A stretch of 24,245 bases of DNA from JAQVEB01 sp028698105 (GTDB taxonomy: Bacteria; Bacteroidota; Bacteroidia; Bacteroidales; Dysgonomonadaceae): positions 1 through 24,245 of the forward strand of contig CAXYYA010000049.1 of NCBI GenBank assembly GCA_964293155.1, given 5' to 3'. Positions within the stretch are counted from its first letter, which is position 1. The number at the start of each line of letters is the position of its first letter. The notes under the pieces are model-generated. The model saw only the letters and a list, made by a program, of their open reading frames with translations. It did no database searches and had not been told where the DNA came from. Below, piece after piece: positions 17,231-24,200 of the stretch. The translations under genes and the position numbers were made by a program.

Positions 17231-18316
17231 ATGTCAGAAAGCTCATTATTAGATAAATTGGAACATCTTGTAAGCCGGTTTAATGAAGTCGGAACACTGA
17301 TCACAGACCCGGAAGTAATCGGCGACATGAAACGTTTCGTGAAGCTGAACAAAGAATACAGCGATTTGCAGAAAATTGTGGATGCGCGCAACGAATATAA
17401 ATCCGCTCTCGATGGTATCTCCGAGGCAAAAAATATTCTCGAAAACGAATCGGACAGCGATTTACGTCAGTTAGCAAACGAAGAACTGTCCGTAAATACC
17501 GAAAAATTACCCGAACTGGAAGAAAAAATCAAGATTTTATTGATACCGGCCGACCCGGAAGACAGCAAAGACGTGATCATGGAAATTCGCGGAGGCACGG
17601 GAGGCGACGAAGCAGCAATCTTCGCGGGCGATCTGTATAAAATGTACGCCAAATATTGCGAAAACAAAGGGTGGAAAACCGAGGTTACGAGCCAGAACGA
17701 AGGCACAGCCGGAGGCTATAAGGAAATTATCTTCACCGTGTCGGGCGAAGGCGTTTACGGCATTCTGAAATACGAATCGGGCGTACACCGGGTGCAGCGC
17801 GTACCGCAAACCGAAACGCAGGGACGTGTGCACACTTCGGCGGCAACGGTTGCCGTGTTGCCCGAAGCCGAAGAATTTGACGTGGAACTCAATCCTGCGG
17901 ATATAGATTTTCATACCGCCCGCTCCAGCGGCGCCGGCGGACAGAACGTGAACAAGGTGGAGACTAAAGTGCAACTCACACACAAGCCTACGGGCATTGT
18001 TGTTGTGTGCCAGGAGGCCCGTTCGCAACTCGCCAATCGCGAGAAAGCCATGTTGATGTTGCGCACAAAACTTTACGATATCGAGCTCACGAAACGTCAG
18101 GGCGATATTGCTTCGCGCCGCAAAACGATGGTTTCCACGGGCGACCGCTCCGCCAAAATCCGCACCTATAATTACCCGCAAGGGCGCATCACCGACCATC
18201 GCATAAATTACACCATATACAACCTTTCTTCTTTTATGGACGGCAACATTCAGGATGTTATAGATCAATTGATTATCACCGAGAATGCCGAAAAAATGAA
18301 AGAAGCGGAAATTTAA
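17231..18316 (+). CDS. prfA: Peptide chain release factor 1
   Basis: RF1 recognises UAA and UAG and triggers peptide release on the ribosome. The 361-residue protein has the stop-codon recognition tripeptide of the PxT type (PQT, 192-194, in HRVQRVPQTETQGRVHTSA), which marks RF1 rather than RF2, and the GGQ motif at 236-238 (SSGAGGQNVNKVET). The frame stays open 13 codons upstream into the purM-like gene, but the product begins at MSESSLLDKLEHL, so I place the start at 17231, four bases after the preceding stop. It is translated in an operon with the purM-like gene. Confidence 0.97.
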   Translation: MSESSLLDKLEHLVSRFNEVGTLITDPEVIGDMKRFVKLNKEYSDLQKIVDARNEYKSALDGISEAKNILENESDSDLRQLANEELSVNTEKLPELEEKIKILLIPADPEDSKDVIMEIRGGTGGDEAAIFAGDLYKMYAKYCENKGWKTEVTSQNEGTAGGYKEIIFTVSGEGVYGILKYESGVHRVQRVPQTETQGRVHTSAATVAVLPEAEEFDVELNPADIDFHTARSSGAGGQNVNKVETKVQLTHKPTGIVVVCQEARSQLANREKAMLMLRTKLYDIELTKRQGDIASRRKTMVSTGDRSAKIRTYNYPQGRITDHRINYTIYNLSSFMDGNIQDVIDQLIITENAEKMKEAEI

Positions 18317-18340
18317 TAATCCTAAAATATCTACAAAAAT

Positions 18341-18844
18341 ATGGCTAAGACAAAAGAAGAGATTAAATTAAAAGAAGAAAAACTTTTAGAGTTGGCAGGC
18401 GCTTTTTGTTCTCAAAAATTAGATGAAGAATATTTTGAGCTATGCGAGAAATTGATCAAAAAAATGGGCCGAAAAAGAGAAGTTCCTTTCGCAAGAGGAA
18501 AATTAGAAATATGGGCGGCAGCCACTATTAATGCAATAGGAACCGTTAATTTTTTATTTGACAAATCGACAAAACCATACACTACCGTTCAAGAGATTAA
18601 TAATTTTTTCGGCACAAATTCTTCTACAGTCGGACAAAAAGCAGCCCTTATCCGAAATATGTTTAAAATGACCTATTTTGATAATGAATTTTCTACATCA
18701 ACAATGTCTGATAACGACCCGTTTAAAAAATTGGTGATGGTAGATGGATATATCGTTCCGCTTGATCATCTTCCGGAAGAATACCAAAAAATGGTTATCG
18801 AGGCGCGTAGTAAAGGAAAAGATATTTCTTTTACAACTAAGTAA
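18341..18844 (+). CDS. DUF6398 domain protein
   Basis: This 167-residue, probably cytoplasmic protein has no signal peptide or membrane segment. The central block 'GKLEIWAAATINAIGTVNFLFDKSTKPYTTVQEINNFFGTNSSTVGQKAALIRNMFKM' (about 49-107) matches my memory of DUF6398, and its 'TVQEINNFFGTNSSTVGQKAALIR' part reads like a helix-turn-helix. The N-terminus is a charged helix. A 'DGYIVPLDHLPEEYQ' segment comes near the end. Function unknown. The coding sequence is visibly more AT-rich than the housekeeping genes around it. It starts 24 bases after prfA and ends at the edge of a repeat island, which separates it from pyrF. Together these suggest a later arrival. Confidence 0.75.
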   Translation: MAKTKEEIKLKEEKLLELAGAFCSQKLDEEYFELCEKLIKKMGRKREVPFARGKLEIWAAATINAIGTVNFLFDKSTKPYTTVQEINNFFGTNSSTVGQKAALIRNMFKMTYFDNEFSTSTMSDNDPFKKLVMVDGYIVPLDHLPEEYQKMVIEARSKGKDISFTTK

Positions 18845-18889
18845 AGTTTTAAAAATAATGCATCAATGTTTCAATTGCCACGTCATTTA

Positions 18890-19040
18890 GAGGCTGTGTA
18901 AAAAGTAAAACGAACTATCAAATTGTCATTCTGAATGGAGCTTTAGCGAAATGAAGAATCTAATCAGCTTGACAATATAGATGTTTCACTTCGTTCAACA
19001 TGACAAAATGAAACCGACATAGTATTTTTTACACAGCCTC
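18890..19040. mobile_element. 151-bp MITE-like element with 15-bp terminal inverted repeats
   Basis: The left end GAGGCTGTGTAAAAA (18890-18904) and the right end TTTTTACACAGCCTC (19026-19040) are perfect inverted repeats. TTTA flanks both sides (18886-18889 and 19041-19044). Removing the element and one TTTA restores a perfect 20-bp palindrome, which is strong internal evidence for transposition with a 4-bp target duplication. It has no coding capacity, so it would need a transposase supplied in trans. The ends resemble the GAGGCTGT/GAGACTGT ends of several Bacteroidota insertion sequences. I cannot assign a family. Confidence 0.85.
18924..19005. repeat. 82-bp inverted repeat inside the MITE-like element
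   Basis: It begins TGTCATTCTGAATG (18924) and ends CGTTCAACATGACA (19005), which pair imperfectly. Its interior GAAGAATCTAATCAGCTTGA (18953-18972), continuing CAATATAG, matches the reverse strand of the repeat at 10-162. AAAT flanks it on both sides (18920-18923, 19006-19009), which could be a target duplication or simply AT-rich coincidence. Confidence 0.6.
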
Positions 19041-19204
19041 TTTATGACGTGGAATTAAAGAACAGAAAAAAGGCTTTAGCCAAATTTTAGCTGTAAAACT
19101 TGGGCTAAAGCCCAATGTTGTAACTCATTCTTATCCACGTCATAAATGACGTGGCAATTAAAATAAGAATAAGAGAGTTGTCTAAGGTTGAGTACTTATT
19201 TTTT

Positions 19205-19212
19205 TAACTTTA
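19205..19212 (+). promoter_or_regulatory. Weak -7 candidate for pyrF
   Basis: TAACTTTA differs by one base from TAnnTTTG and lies 41 bases before the pyrF ATG, between it and the repeat island. A TTG occurs upstream, but at poor spacing. Since the repeat island cuts pyrF off from the preceding genes, some promoter is expected here. Confidence 0.3.
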
Positions 19213-19253
19213 CTAAATAAGCAATATAAACTTCATCTCAATTATCAGTAGGT

Positions 19254-20078
19254 ATGACTAAACAACAACTTTTCAACCAAATACAACAAAAAAAATCGTT
19301 TCTCTGTGTAGGACTGGATACGGACATCAGGAAAATCCCCGAACATTTGCTGGATTCCGATGATCCCATTTACGCGTTTAACAAAGCTATTATTGATGCT
19401 ACCGCACCTTATTGCGTAGCATACAAACCCAATCTTGCTTTCTACGAAAGTCATGGCTTAGCGGGTTGGCTTGCGTTTGAAAAAACGGTAGCCTACATTA
19501 AACAGCGATACCCCGATCAATTTATTATCGCCGATGCCAAGCGCGGCGATATCGGGAATACCAGCGAAATGTATGCCCGCACTTTTTTCGAAACCGCCAA
19601 GGTAGATGCCGTTACCGTTGCGCCCTATATGGGCGAAGATAGCGTTACGCCGTTCCTCCATTACAACGGAAAATGGGTTATTTTGCTTGCTCTTACGAGC
19701 AATAAAGGCTCGCACGACTTCCAGTTTACGGCAGACGAAAACGGCGAGCGTTTGTTCGAGAAAGTGCTGCGCACTTCGCAAACCTGGGCAACGGACGAGC
19801 AAATGATGTACGTTGTTGGCGCCACGCAAGGCCAATTGTTTGAAGATGTACGAAAAATAGCTCCCAACCATTTTCTGCTGGTTCCGGGTGTGGGCGCGCA
19901 AGGCGGGTCGCTGGAGGAAGTGTGTCGTTACGGCATGAACAACGAATGCGGCTTGTTGGTAAATTCCTCTCGCGTAATTATTTATGCCGACAATACCGAA
20001 GATTTTGCCGAGGCAGCACGCGAAGAAGCAAGAAAATTGCAGTTGGAAATGGCTGGAATGCTGGAAAAGTATTTGTAG
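19254..20078 (+). CDS. pyrF: Orotidine 5'-phosphate decarboxylase (type 2)
   Basis: This enzyme converts OMP to UMP, the last step of de novo pyrimidine synthesis. The 274-residue protein is a TIM barrel of the longer type 2 class. Seen: LCVGLDTDIRKIP (17-29), YKPNLAFYESHG (58-68, substrate Lys and Asn), the catalytic DAKRGD (94-99, K96) in IIADAKRGDIGNT, VAPYMGEDSVTPF, and the phosphate-binding region LLVPGVGAQGGSLEE. The start at 19254 is the only good one. The stop lies 17 bases before the HD-domain gene, so the two are probably co-transcribed. Confidence 0.97.
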   Translation: MTKQQLFNQIQQKKSFLCVGLDTDIRKIPEHLLDSDDPIYAFNKAIIDATAPYCVAYKPNLAFYESHGLAGWLAFEKTVAYIKQRYPDQFIIADAKRGDIGNTSEMYARTFFETAKVDAVTVAPYMGEDSVTPFLHYNGKWVILLALTSNKGSHDFQFTADENGERLFEKVLRTSQTWATDEQMMYVVGATQGQLFEDVRKIAPNHFLLVPGVGAQGGSLEEVCRYGMNNECGLLVNSSRVIIYADNTEDFAEAAREEARKLQLEMAGMLEKYL

Positions 20079-20095
20079 CAGAAAAACTGAAATCC

Positions 20096-21319
20096 ATGCT
20101 CCAAAAGCGTAAAATAATCAACGATCCCGTTTTCGGGTTTATCAATATTCCCAACGATTTTGTGTACGATGTAATTCAGCATCCGTATTTGCAACGGCTG
20201 AACCGCATTCGCCAGTTGGGACTGGCGCCTTTCGTGTATCCCGGAGCGCAGCACACGCGTTTCCATCACTCCATCGGAGCCATGCATCTTATGGACGAGG
20301 CGCTTACCAACCTCAGGCAAAAAGGGCACGAAATAACGGATGAAGAATTCAACGGCGCGCTGGCTGCCATACTGCTCCACGATGTAGGCCACGGGCCGTT
20401 TTCACACTTGCTGGAGCACACCATTGTGGAAAACATTCACCACGAAGCGCTCTCGCTGCTGCTTATGCAGCAAATGAACGCAGCGTGGAACGGTGCGCTG
20501 CAAACAGCGATTGATATTTTTACGGACAATTACCCAAAACGGTTTCTTCACCAGTTGGTTAGCGGTCAACTGGATGTCGACCGGCTGGATTATTTGCGGC
20601 GCGACAGTTTTTTTACGGGTGTGATTGAAGGAAACATCGGCTCGGCGCGTATCATAAAAATGCTGGATGTGAGGAACGATCAACTGGTGGTTGAATCAAA
20701 AGGAATTTATTCCATCGAAAACTTCCTGATGTCGCGTCGATTGATGTACTGGCAGGTGTATCTGCACAAAACGGCCGTGGCAGCAGAAAAGATGATGATC
20801 AACACGCTCAGGCGGGCCAAAGAGCTTTCGATGAACGGCGAAAAATTGTTTGCCTCCCCTGCCCTCACCTATTTTTTGCGGAACGAAACCACACTCTCCG
20901 ATTTTGAAAACAACGGCGAAGCCTTGCAACAATTTGCCAATCTGGACGATAACGATATCTGGTCGGCACTGAAAGTTTGGGTGGAATATCCTGATAAAGT
21001 GCTTTCGATGCTGAGCAACGGTATGGTTAACAGAAAGTTATTTAAGATTGAAATCACCAACGAAAAGCAAAGCCCTGCGAAATACGATGAATACCTCCAT
21101 CGGTTTATGCAAATGTACAATATTACCGCGCACGAAGCCGGTTACCTGCTTTCGGCAGACCGTATCTCGACCAACATGTATTCAAAAGAAGACGACAGCA
21201 TTGATATTCTCTACAAGAACGAAACCATCAAAGATATTTCCAAAGCGTCGGATATGATGAATATTGAATTGCTTTCTAAAAGCGTGGAAAAATTCTATTT
21301 CGCATATTTCAGAACGTGA
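20096..21319 (+). CDS. HD-domain phosphohydrolase, SAMHD1/dNTPase-like
   Basis: This 407-residue cytoplasmic enzyme carries a complete HD-type metal site: HTRFHHSIG (H53, with H57/H58 nearby), HD of LLHDVGHGPFSH (H95, D96), and the distal Asp in DVDRLDYLRRD (D162). The spacing and the sequence QLDVDRLDYLRRDSFFTG resemble the SAMHD1/dGTPase group, which strips triphosphate from dNTPs. Relatives are commonly annotated only as HD-domain proteins. The frame is open 58 codons upstream into pyrF, but the product clearly begins MLQKRKIINDPVFGFI, so 20096 is the start. Its position 17 bases after pyrF fits a nucleotide-metabolism role. Substrate not known. Confidence 0.9.
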   Translation: MLQKRKIINDPVFGFINIPNDFVYDVIQHPYLQRLNRIRQLGLAPFVYPGAQHTRFHHSIGAMHLMDEALTNLRQKGHEITDEEFNGALAAILLHDVGHGPFSHLLEHTIVENIHHEALSLLLMQQMNAAWNGALQTAIDIFTDNYPKRFLHQLVSGQLDVDRLDYLRRDSFFTGVIEGNIGSARIIKMLDVRNDQLVVESKGIYSIENFLMSRRLMYWQVYLHKTAVAAEKMMINTLRRAKELSMNGEKLFASPALTYFLRNETTLSDFENNGEALQQFANLDDNDIWSALKVWVEYPDKVLSMLSNGMVNRKLFKIEITNEKQSPAKYDEYLHRFMQMYNITAHEAGYLLSADRISTNMYSKEDDSIDILYKNETIKDISKASDMMNIELLSKSVEKFYFAYFRT

Positions 21320-21326
21320 AACACCC

Positions 21327-21794
21327 TTATTCAGATTTCGCCGTAGGAACAAAAAACCACACCGTTATCCCTCCCATTACGCCGAGTATCAGGATAATAT
21401 AACGTAAAATGCCTTCGGGCATAACAACAAACGCCGAAAGCAGCACCATGCCGCTCATAAAGGCAATGATTCCCATTTTGCCTTTGCGGGTAACGCCTTT
21501 GCGGCGTTGGTAGTTTCGGATACGCGGCCCCAGCAGTTTATTGTTTAACAGCCAGTTATATAATTTGGGCGAACTTTTCGCAAACAATGCCGCCGAAAGC
21601 AACGCCAGCGGCGTAACGGGCAAACCGGGAACAAAAAAACCAACCAGCGCCAATGCGAGAGACAAGCTGCCTCCCACGGCATACAACATGCGCGTTAATT
21701 TATTTTTTTTGAGTTGTAATTCGTATTCTTTATTATCAATGGCAATTTCTTGCGCACGGCCGTTTTCATCTTTATTGAAAGGAGAATTCGTCAT
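21327..21794 (-). CDS. YbaN/DUF454 inner-membrane protein
   Basis: This 155-residue protein has a charged N-terminal tail (1-33) and DUF454 hallmarks: the hydrophobic pair VGGSLSLALALVGFFVPGLPVTP and ALLSAALFAKSSPKLYNWLLNN (about 40-85). Next come the conserved basic loop GPRIRNYQRRKGVTRKGK and two more membrane segments (about 107-127 and 131-149). Function unknown, though E. coli YbaN is the usual reference. It converges on the HD gene with a gap of only 7 bases and no visible terminator between them. It diverges from the tyrosine phosphatase gene. Confidence 0.9.
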   Translation of the reverse strand: MTNSPFNKDENGRAQEIAIDNKEYELQLKKNKLTRMLYAVGGSLSLALALVGFFVPGLPVTPLALLSAALFAKSSPKLYNWLLNNKLLGPRIRNYQRRKGVTRKGKMGIIAFMSGMVLLSAFVVMPEGILRYIILILGVMGGITVWFFVPTAKSE

Positions 21795-21816
21795 TTTTTT
21801 TAACGTAAAAATAGGT

Positions 21817-21824
21817 TACCTTTG
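21817..21824 (+). promoter_or_regulatory. -7 element of the tyrosine phosphatase gene
   Basis: TACCTTTG matches TAnnTTTG. It puts the transcript start near 21831, which leaves almost no leader for the in-frame ATG at 21837 and supports the start at 21864. Confidence 0.6.
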
Positions 21825-21863
21825 CTGTGATTTAGGTTGGTAAAGATACGTAAAATTTTAGAA

Positions 21864-22355
21864 ATGGAAAAACAAGATAAAATACGGCTGCTTTTTGTGT
21901 GTTTGGGAAATATTTGTCGCTCTCCGGCCGCCGAAGGCATCATGAAAGATTTGGTACAGCGCGAAGGACTGGAAAATAAGTTTTTTATTGATCCCGCCGG
22001 TACCGGCGGCTGGCATACCGGCGAATTGCCCGATGCGCGTATGCGCCGCCACGGCGAAAAACGCGGTTACGATTTTTGCAGCAGGGCACGCAAGTTTCGC
22101 GCTGCGGATTTTGATGATTTTGATTACATCATCGTGATGGACGAAGAAAATTTTCAGGATGTAAATGCTTACGCTACGTCGGAGGAAGATGTCCGTAAAA
22201 TTCGCCGCATGACGGATTTTTCGCAAAAATACACACACGATTATGTCCCTGATCCCTATTACAGCGGCGCCGACGGTTTCGAACTGGTGCTGGATTTACT
22301 GGAAGATGCTACCGAAGGTTTTCTGGGAGAACTAAAGACGGTGCATTCGCTATAA
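21864..22355 (+). CDS. Low-molecular-weight protein-tyrosine phosphatase
   Basis: This 163-residue cytoplasmic phosphatase has the P-loop CLGNICR (C13 nucleophile, R19) followed by SPAAEG, and the general-acid motif DPYY with D130 (VPDPYYSGADGFE). A GTGGWHTGELPD block (46-57) also fits the family. The CX5R plus DPYY pair makes it an LMW-PTP rather than an arsenate reductase. In other bacteria such enzymes act on tyrosine kinases of polysaccharide export. No such kinase is in this window. The start is chosen at 21864 because the P-loop then lies at residues 13-19 as is usual, and because of the promoter position. It is a single-gene unit with its own terminator. Confidence 0.95.
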   Translation: MEKQDKIRLLFVCLGNICRSPAAEGIMKDLVQREGLENKFFIDPAGTGGWHTGELPDARMRRHGEKRGYDFCSRARKFRAADFDDFDYIIVMDEENFQDVNAYATSEEDVRKIRRMTDFSQKYTHDYVPDPYYSGADGFELVLDLLEDATEGFLGELKTVHSL

Positions 22356-22358
22356 CAT

Positions 22359-22392
22359 AAAAACTGATGAACTTTTGGTTCATCAGTTTTTT
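22359..22392. terminator. Bidirectional terminator, tyrosine phosphatase / DUF4332 gene
   Basis: AAAAACTGATGAAC (22359-22372) pairs perfectly with GTTCATCAGTTTTT (22378-22391) around TTTTG. A-rich and T-rich arms allow use from both sides, and the genes converge here. Confidence 0.92.
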
Positions 22393-22412
22393 ATAATATA
22401 ATAATAAACAGA

Positions 22413-22820
22413 CTAATAAGTCATTTTAGGCTCTAATTTTTCTGCCTGGGTGATCATATCGGCAACCTGTTCGGGCGATGGCATCCGGCTAACCAACCGC
22501 TTGGAATCGTTGGTTTCGTCGAGTGCAAAATAAAGATTCTCCGCATTGCGGTTGCGAAGCTCTTTAACGGTATCAACACCGGCGGCTTCCAAAAGTTCGG
22601 CAAACTCGGGGCCAATGCCGTTTACACGGAAAAGATCGGCATGGTTAGTCCATTTCAGGATATATTTTTCTTCGATACCGGTTTCTTTTGCCAATGCTGC
22701 CCTACCCGATCTTCCGGCACACTTTTCCAACAATTTTTCGGCCGAGGTTATGCCCGCTTCACGTAGCTTTTCGCCGAAAGCCTGGCTTATTCCTTCAATT
22801 TCTTCAATTTTGTACGTCAT
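22413..22820 (-). CDS. DUF4332 protein with tandem helix-hairpin-helix motifs
   Basis: This 135-residue protein holds two helix-hairpin-helix units. One is IEEIEGISQAFGEKLREAGI (about 5-24), the other FRVNGIGPEFAELLEAAGVDT (about 64-84). Each is followed by a helix, as in DUF4332 proteins. HhH motifs usually bind the DNA backbone without sequence preference, so a DNA-binding or nucleoid role is possible but unproven. There is no signal peptide. It is monocistronic, with a near-consensus promoter at 22852-22859 and a shared terminator downstream. The second repeat island lies directly upstream. Confidence 0.88.
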   Translation of the reverse strand: MTYKIEEIEGISQAFGEKLREAGITSAEKLLEKCAGRSGRAALAKETGIEEKYILKWTNHADLFRVNGIGPEFAELLEAAGVDTVKELRNRNAENLYFALDETNDSKRLVSRMPSPEQVADMITQAEKLEPKMTY

Positions 22821-22851
22821 AAGAATTAATTTTGATTTACGATTTATCTTT

Positions 22852-22859
22852 CAAAGTAA
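22852..22859 (-). promoter_or_regulatory. -7 candidate for the DUF4332 gene
   Basis: TTACTTTG on the minus strand is one mismatch from TAnnTTTG and lies 32 bases before the start codon at 22820. The composite repeat begins about 23 bases further upstream. Confidence 0.45.
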
Positions 22860-22881
22860 AGTTTAAAAAATAACTTACTCA

Positions 22882-23033
22882 TTTCATCAATTACCACGGG
22901 TTTTAACCCGTGGACTAAAGGGTAAATTAAAATTGGCTTTAGCCAAAATTTATAGATGTAAACTTGGGCTAAAGCCCAAAATATCAGTACTTCAATTGCC
23001 CACGGGTTAAAACCCGTGGCAATTGAAATAAGA
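22882..23033. repeat. Composite palindromic repeat, copy 2 (intact)
   Basis: This lies in the 323-base gap between the DUF4332 and metallophosphoesterase genes. It has a left palindrome CCACGGGTTTTAACCCGTGG (22894-22913), an inner hairpin TTGGCTTTAGCCAA (22933-22946), a second inner hairpin TTGGGCTAAAGCCCAA (22964-22979, identical to copy 1), and a right palindrome CCACGGGTTAAAACCCGTGG (23000-23019). The two outer palindromes are exact reverse complements. GCAATTGAAATAAGAA after the right palindrome matches copy 1 (GCAATTAAAATAAGAA). No coding capacity. The rest of the gap (23034-23143) is AT-rich. I see only a weak hairpin CTTTTC-AAA-GAAAAG (23074-23088), which might end the minus-strand gene. 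Confidence 0.85.
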
Positions 23034-23143
23034 AACAGGTAAATTAAAGAACTTAGGTATCTTATTTTTTAAACTTTTCAAAGAAAAGAATTTCTTATTG
23101 ATAAACGTGTTAAACGATGAAAAGGTTTTATGGCGAACAAAAA

Positions 23144-24148
23144 TTACTTTTCTTTTTGAGGTTCAGGCCTGAGATCGGCCGGAAAAGCGATTCTGTTTTT
23201 TACCGTGCCGTCCAACAACCGCAACCATGTATCAAATTCGCGTTTGCCCTCCTTCAACACCACTACGCGGGCGCCGTTCATCTGTGGCACGTAGGTTGTT
23301 CGCCAGCCGGTGAACTGGCCGTAGGCCAACGCGATAGCGTGATAATTCACGATGTAATCGTTCACATGATCGTGCCCCACAAACGTTCCCATCACATCAC
23401 CCATTTCCTTCATCGCCAGAAACATACCGGAATTCAATTCCGGCGGACATTCGTCCTCTTCACGTACACCCGAACGTTTGTTTTTGTCGTCGTTGAAAGC
23501 AATGCGGTATTCCGGCAACGGAATATGGAAATACGCCAGCGCCGGAACGGGTTTAAGCCCGTTTTTCAGGGTGTAGCTCTGGCTTTGTTTCTTGTACCAT
23601 TCAATGATGTCGGTCGTAATCCAGCCATACCCTTCGAGACTGTCAATCGTGGAATATGCTCCCGAATCGAAACAATAGATCAACGCTTCGGGTTTCATAT
23701 CTTTTTTACTGCCGTAAACCGGCAAAACATTGTTCATTACGCCGCTTGTCTGGCCGCTTGAGGGATAATTCAGGTTGTACGGATAAGCTGTAATGAGTTT
23801 TTCGAGTTCGCGGCGCGTGGTACCCTGTTCATCGTCGTGATTGCCAAGGGTAACCGCGAAAGGTATTTTACGGTCAATAACGAATTTTGTTACGGTGTCC
23901 CATCCTTCTTTCACCGGTTTACCGGTAACGATATCGCCCGTGAAAACAACCATATCGGGCTTTTCGGCATCCAGTACACGTTTAATGTTCAGAAGCGTGG
24001 TATCGGCCTTTTTGTTGCCGTAGGCATAATGTACATCGGTGAACTGAACGATTTTGAACGTTCCGTTATTTCTAAACTGAAGTTTTTGGGCTTGCAGGAA
24101 TAAGGTGCCGATAAAAAGAGCACAGAAAAGAATAACGTATTTTTTCAT
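23144..24148 (-). CDS. Exported calcineurin-type metallophosphoesterase
   Basis: This 334-residue protein has a signal peptide (MKKYVILFCALFIGTLFLQAQ) and a metallophosphoesterase domain with the full set of metal motifs in order: DVHY (FTDVHYAYG, about 37-45), GDIVTG (about 70-75), GNHDDEQG, a later His in YFHIPLPEY, and the closing VGHDHVNDY. It therefore probably cleaves a phosphoester or phosphodiester in the periplasm. The overall arrangement resembles purple-acid-phosphatase or DCR2-like proteins of Bacteroidota. The substrate is unknown. The frame is open 14 codons further upstream, but the signal peptide begins at 24148. An insertion-sequence-like end motif lies in its leader. The promoter is probably TAACTTTG at 24208-24201. 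Confidence 0.9.
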   Translation of the reverse strand: MKKYVILFCALFIGTLFLQAQKLQFRNNGTFKIVQFTDVHYAYGNKKADTTLLNIKRVLDAEKPDMVVFTGDIVTGKPVKEGWDTVTKFVIDRKIPFAVTLGNHDDEQGTTRRELEKLITAYPYNLNYPSSGQTSGVMNNVLPVYGSKKDMKPEALIYCFDSGAYSTIDSLEGYGWITTDIIEWYKKQSQSYTLKNGLKPVPALAYFHIPLPEYRIAFNDDKNKRSGVREEDECPPELNSGMFLAMKEMGDVMGTFVGHDHVNDYIVNYHAIALAYGQFTGWRTTYVPQMNGARVVVLKEGKREFDTWLRLLDGTVKNRIAFPADLRPEPQKEK

Positions 24149-24171
24149 TGGAATGTAATTAAAAAAATAAA

Positions 24172-24186
24172 GAGACTGTCTCAAAA
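24172..24186. other. Insertion-sequence-end-like motif
   Basis: GAGACTGTCTCAAAA resembles terminal repeats of several Bacteroidota insertion sequences and matches the 151-bp element's end (GAGGCTGTGTAAAAA) at 12 of 15 positions. It is also a short palindrome, GAGAC-T-GTCTC. No matching second end is visible in the last 60 bases, so it may be a remnant, the edge of something outside the window, or chance. Confidence 0.35.
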
Positions 24187-24200
24187 TCAAGGATCACCTG

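Larger units (their letters stand above)
18869..19168. repeat. Composite palindromic repeat, copy 1 (interrupted)
   Basis: This occupies most of the 409-base gap between the DUF6398 gene and pyrF. In order it holds: a left half-palindrome CCACGTCATTTA (18878-18889), a 151-bp inserted element, and the right half TTTATGACGTGG (19041-19052). Then come GGCTTTAGCC (19072-19081), TTGGGCTAAAGCCCAA (19100-19115), and an intact palindrome CCACGTCATAAATGACGTGG (19135-19154). Both ends carry CAATT-type flanks in opposite orientation. Joined without the insert, the left palindrome reads CCACGTCATTTATGACGTGG, the exact reverse complement of the right one. The net length is about 145 bp, close to copy 2 at 22882-23033, which has the same plan and the same inner 16-mer. 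The remaining ~110 bases of the gap are AT-rich leader of pyrF. Confidence 0.85.

Noticed and set aside
17537..18268. Minus-strand open frame of about 243 codons inside prfA
   Set aside because: It is a shadow of the conserved RF1 frame, with no recognisable motif or initiation context.
18841..19253. Small RNA or tRNA gene in the repeat island
   Set aside because: The hairpins are fully explained by the composite repeat and the MITE-like element. No tRNA cloverleaf or TAnnTTTG promoter reads into it.
22894..23019. CRISPR-like repeated palindromes
   Set aside because: There are only two outer palindromes in opposite orientation with two different hairpins between them, no regular direct repeats or spacers, and no cas genes nearby.
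23117..23761. Plus-strand open frame of about 214 codons opposite the metallophosphoesterase gene
   Set aside because: The opposite strand carries all metal-binding motifs of a known family. This frame has none and is a shadow.
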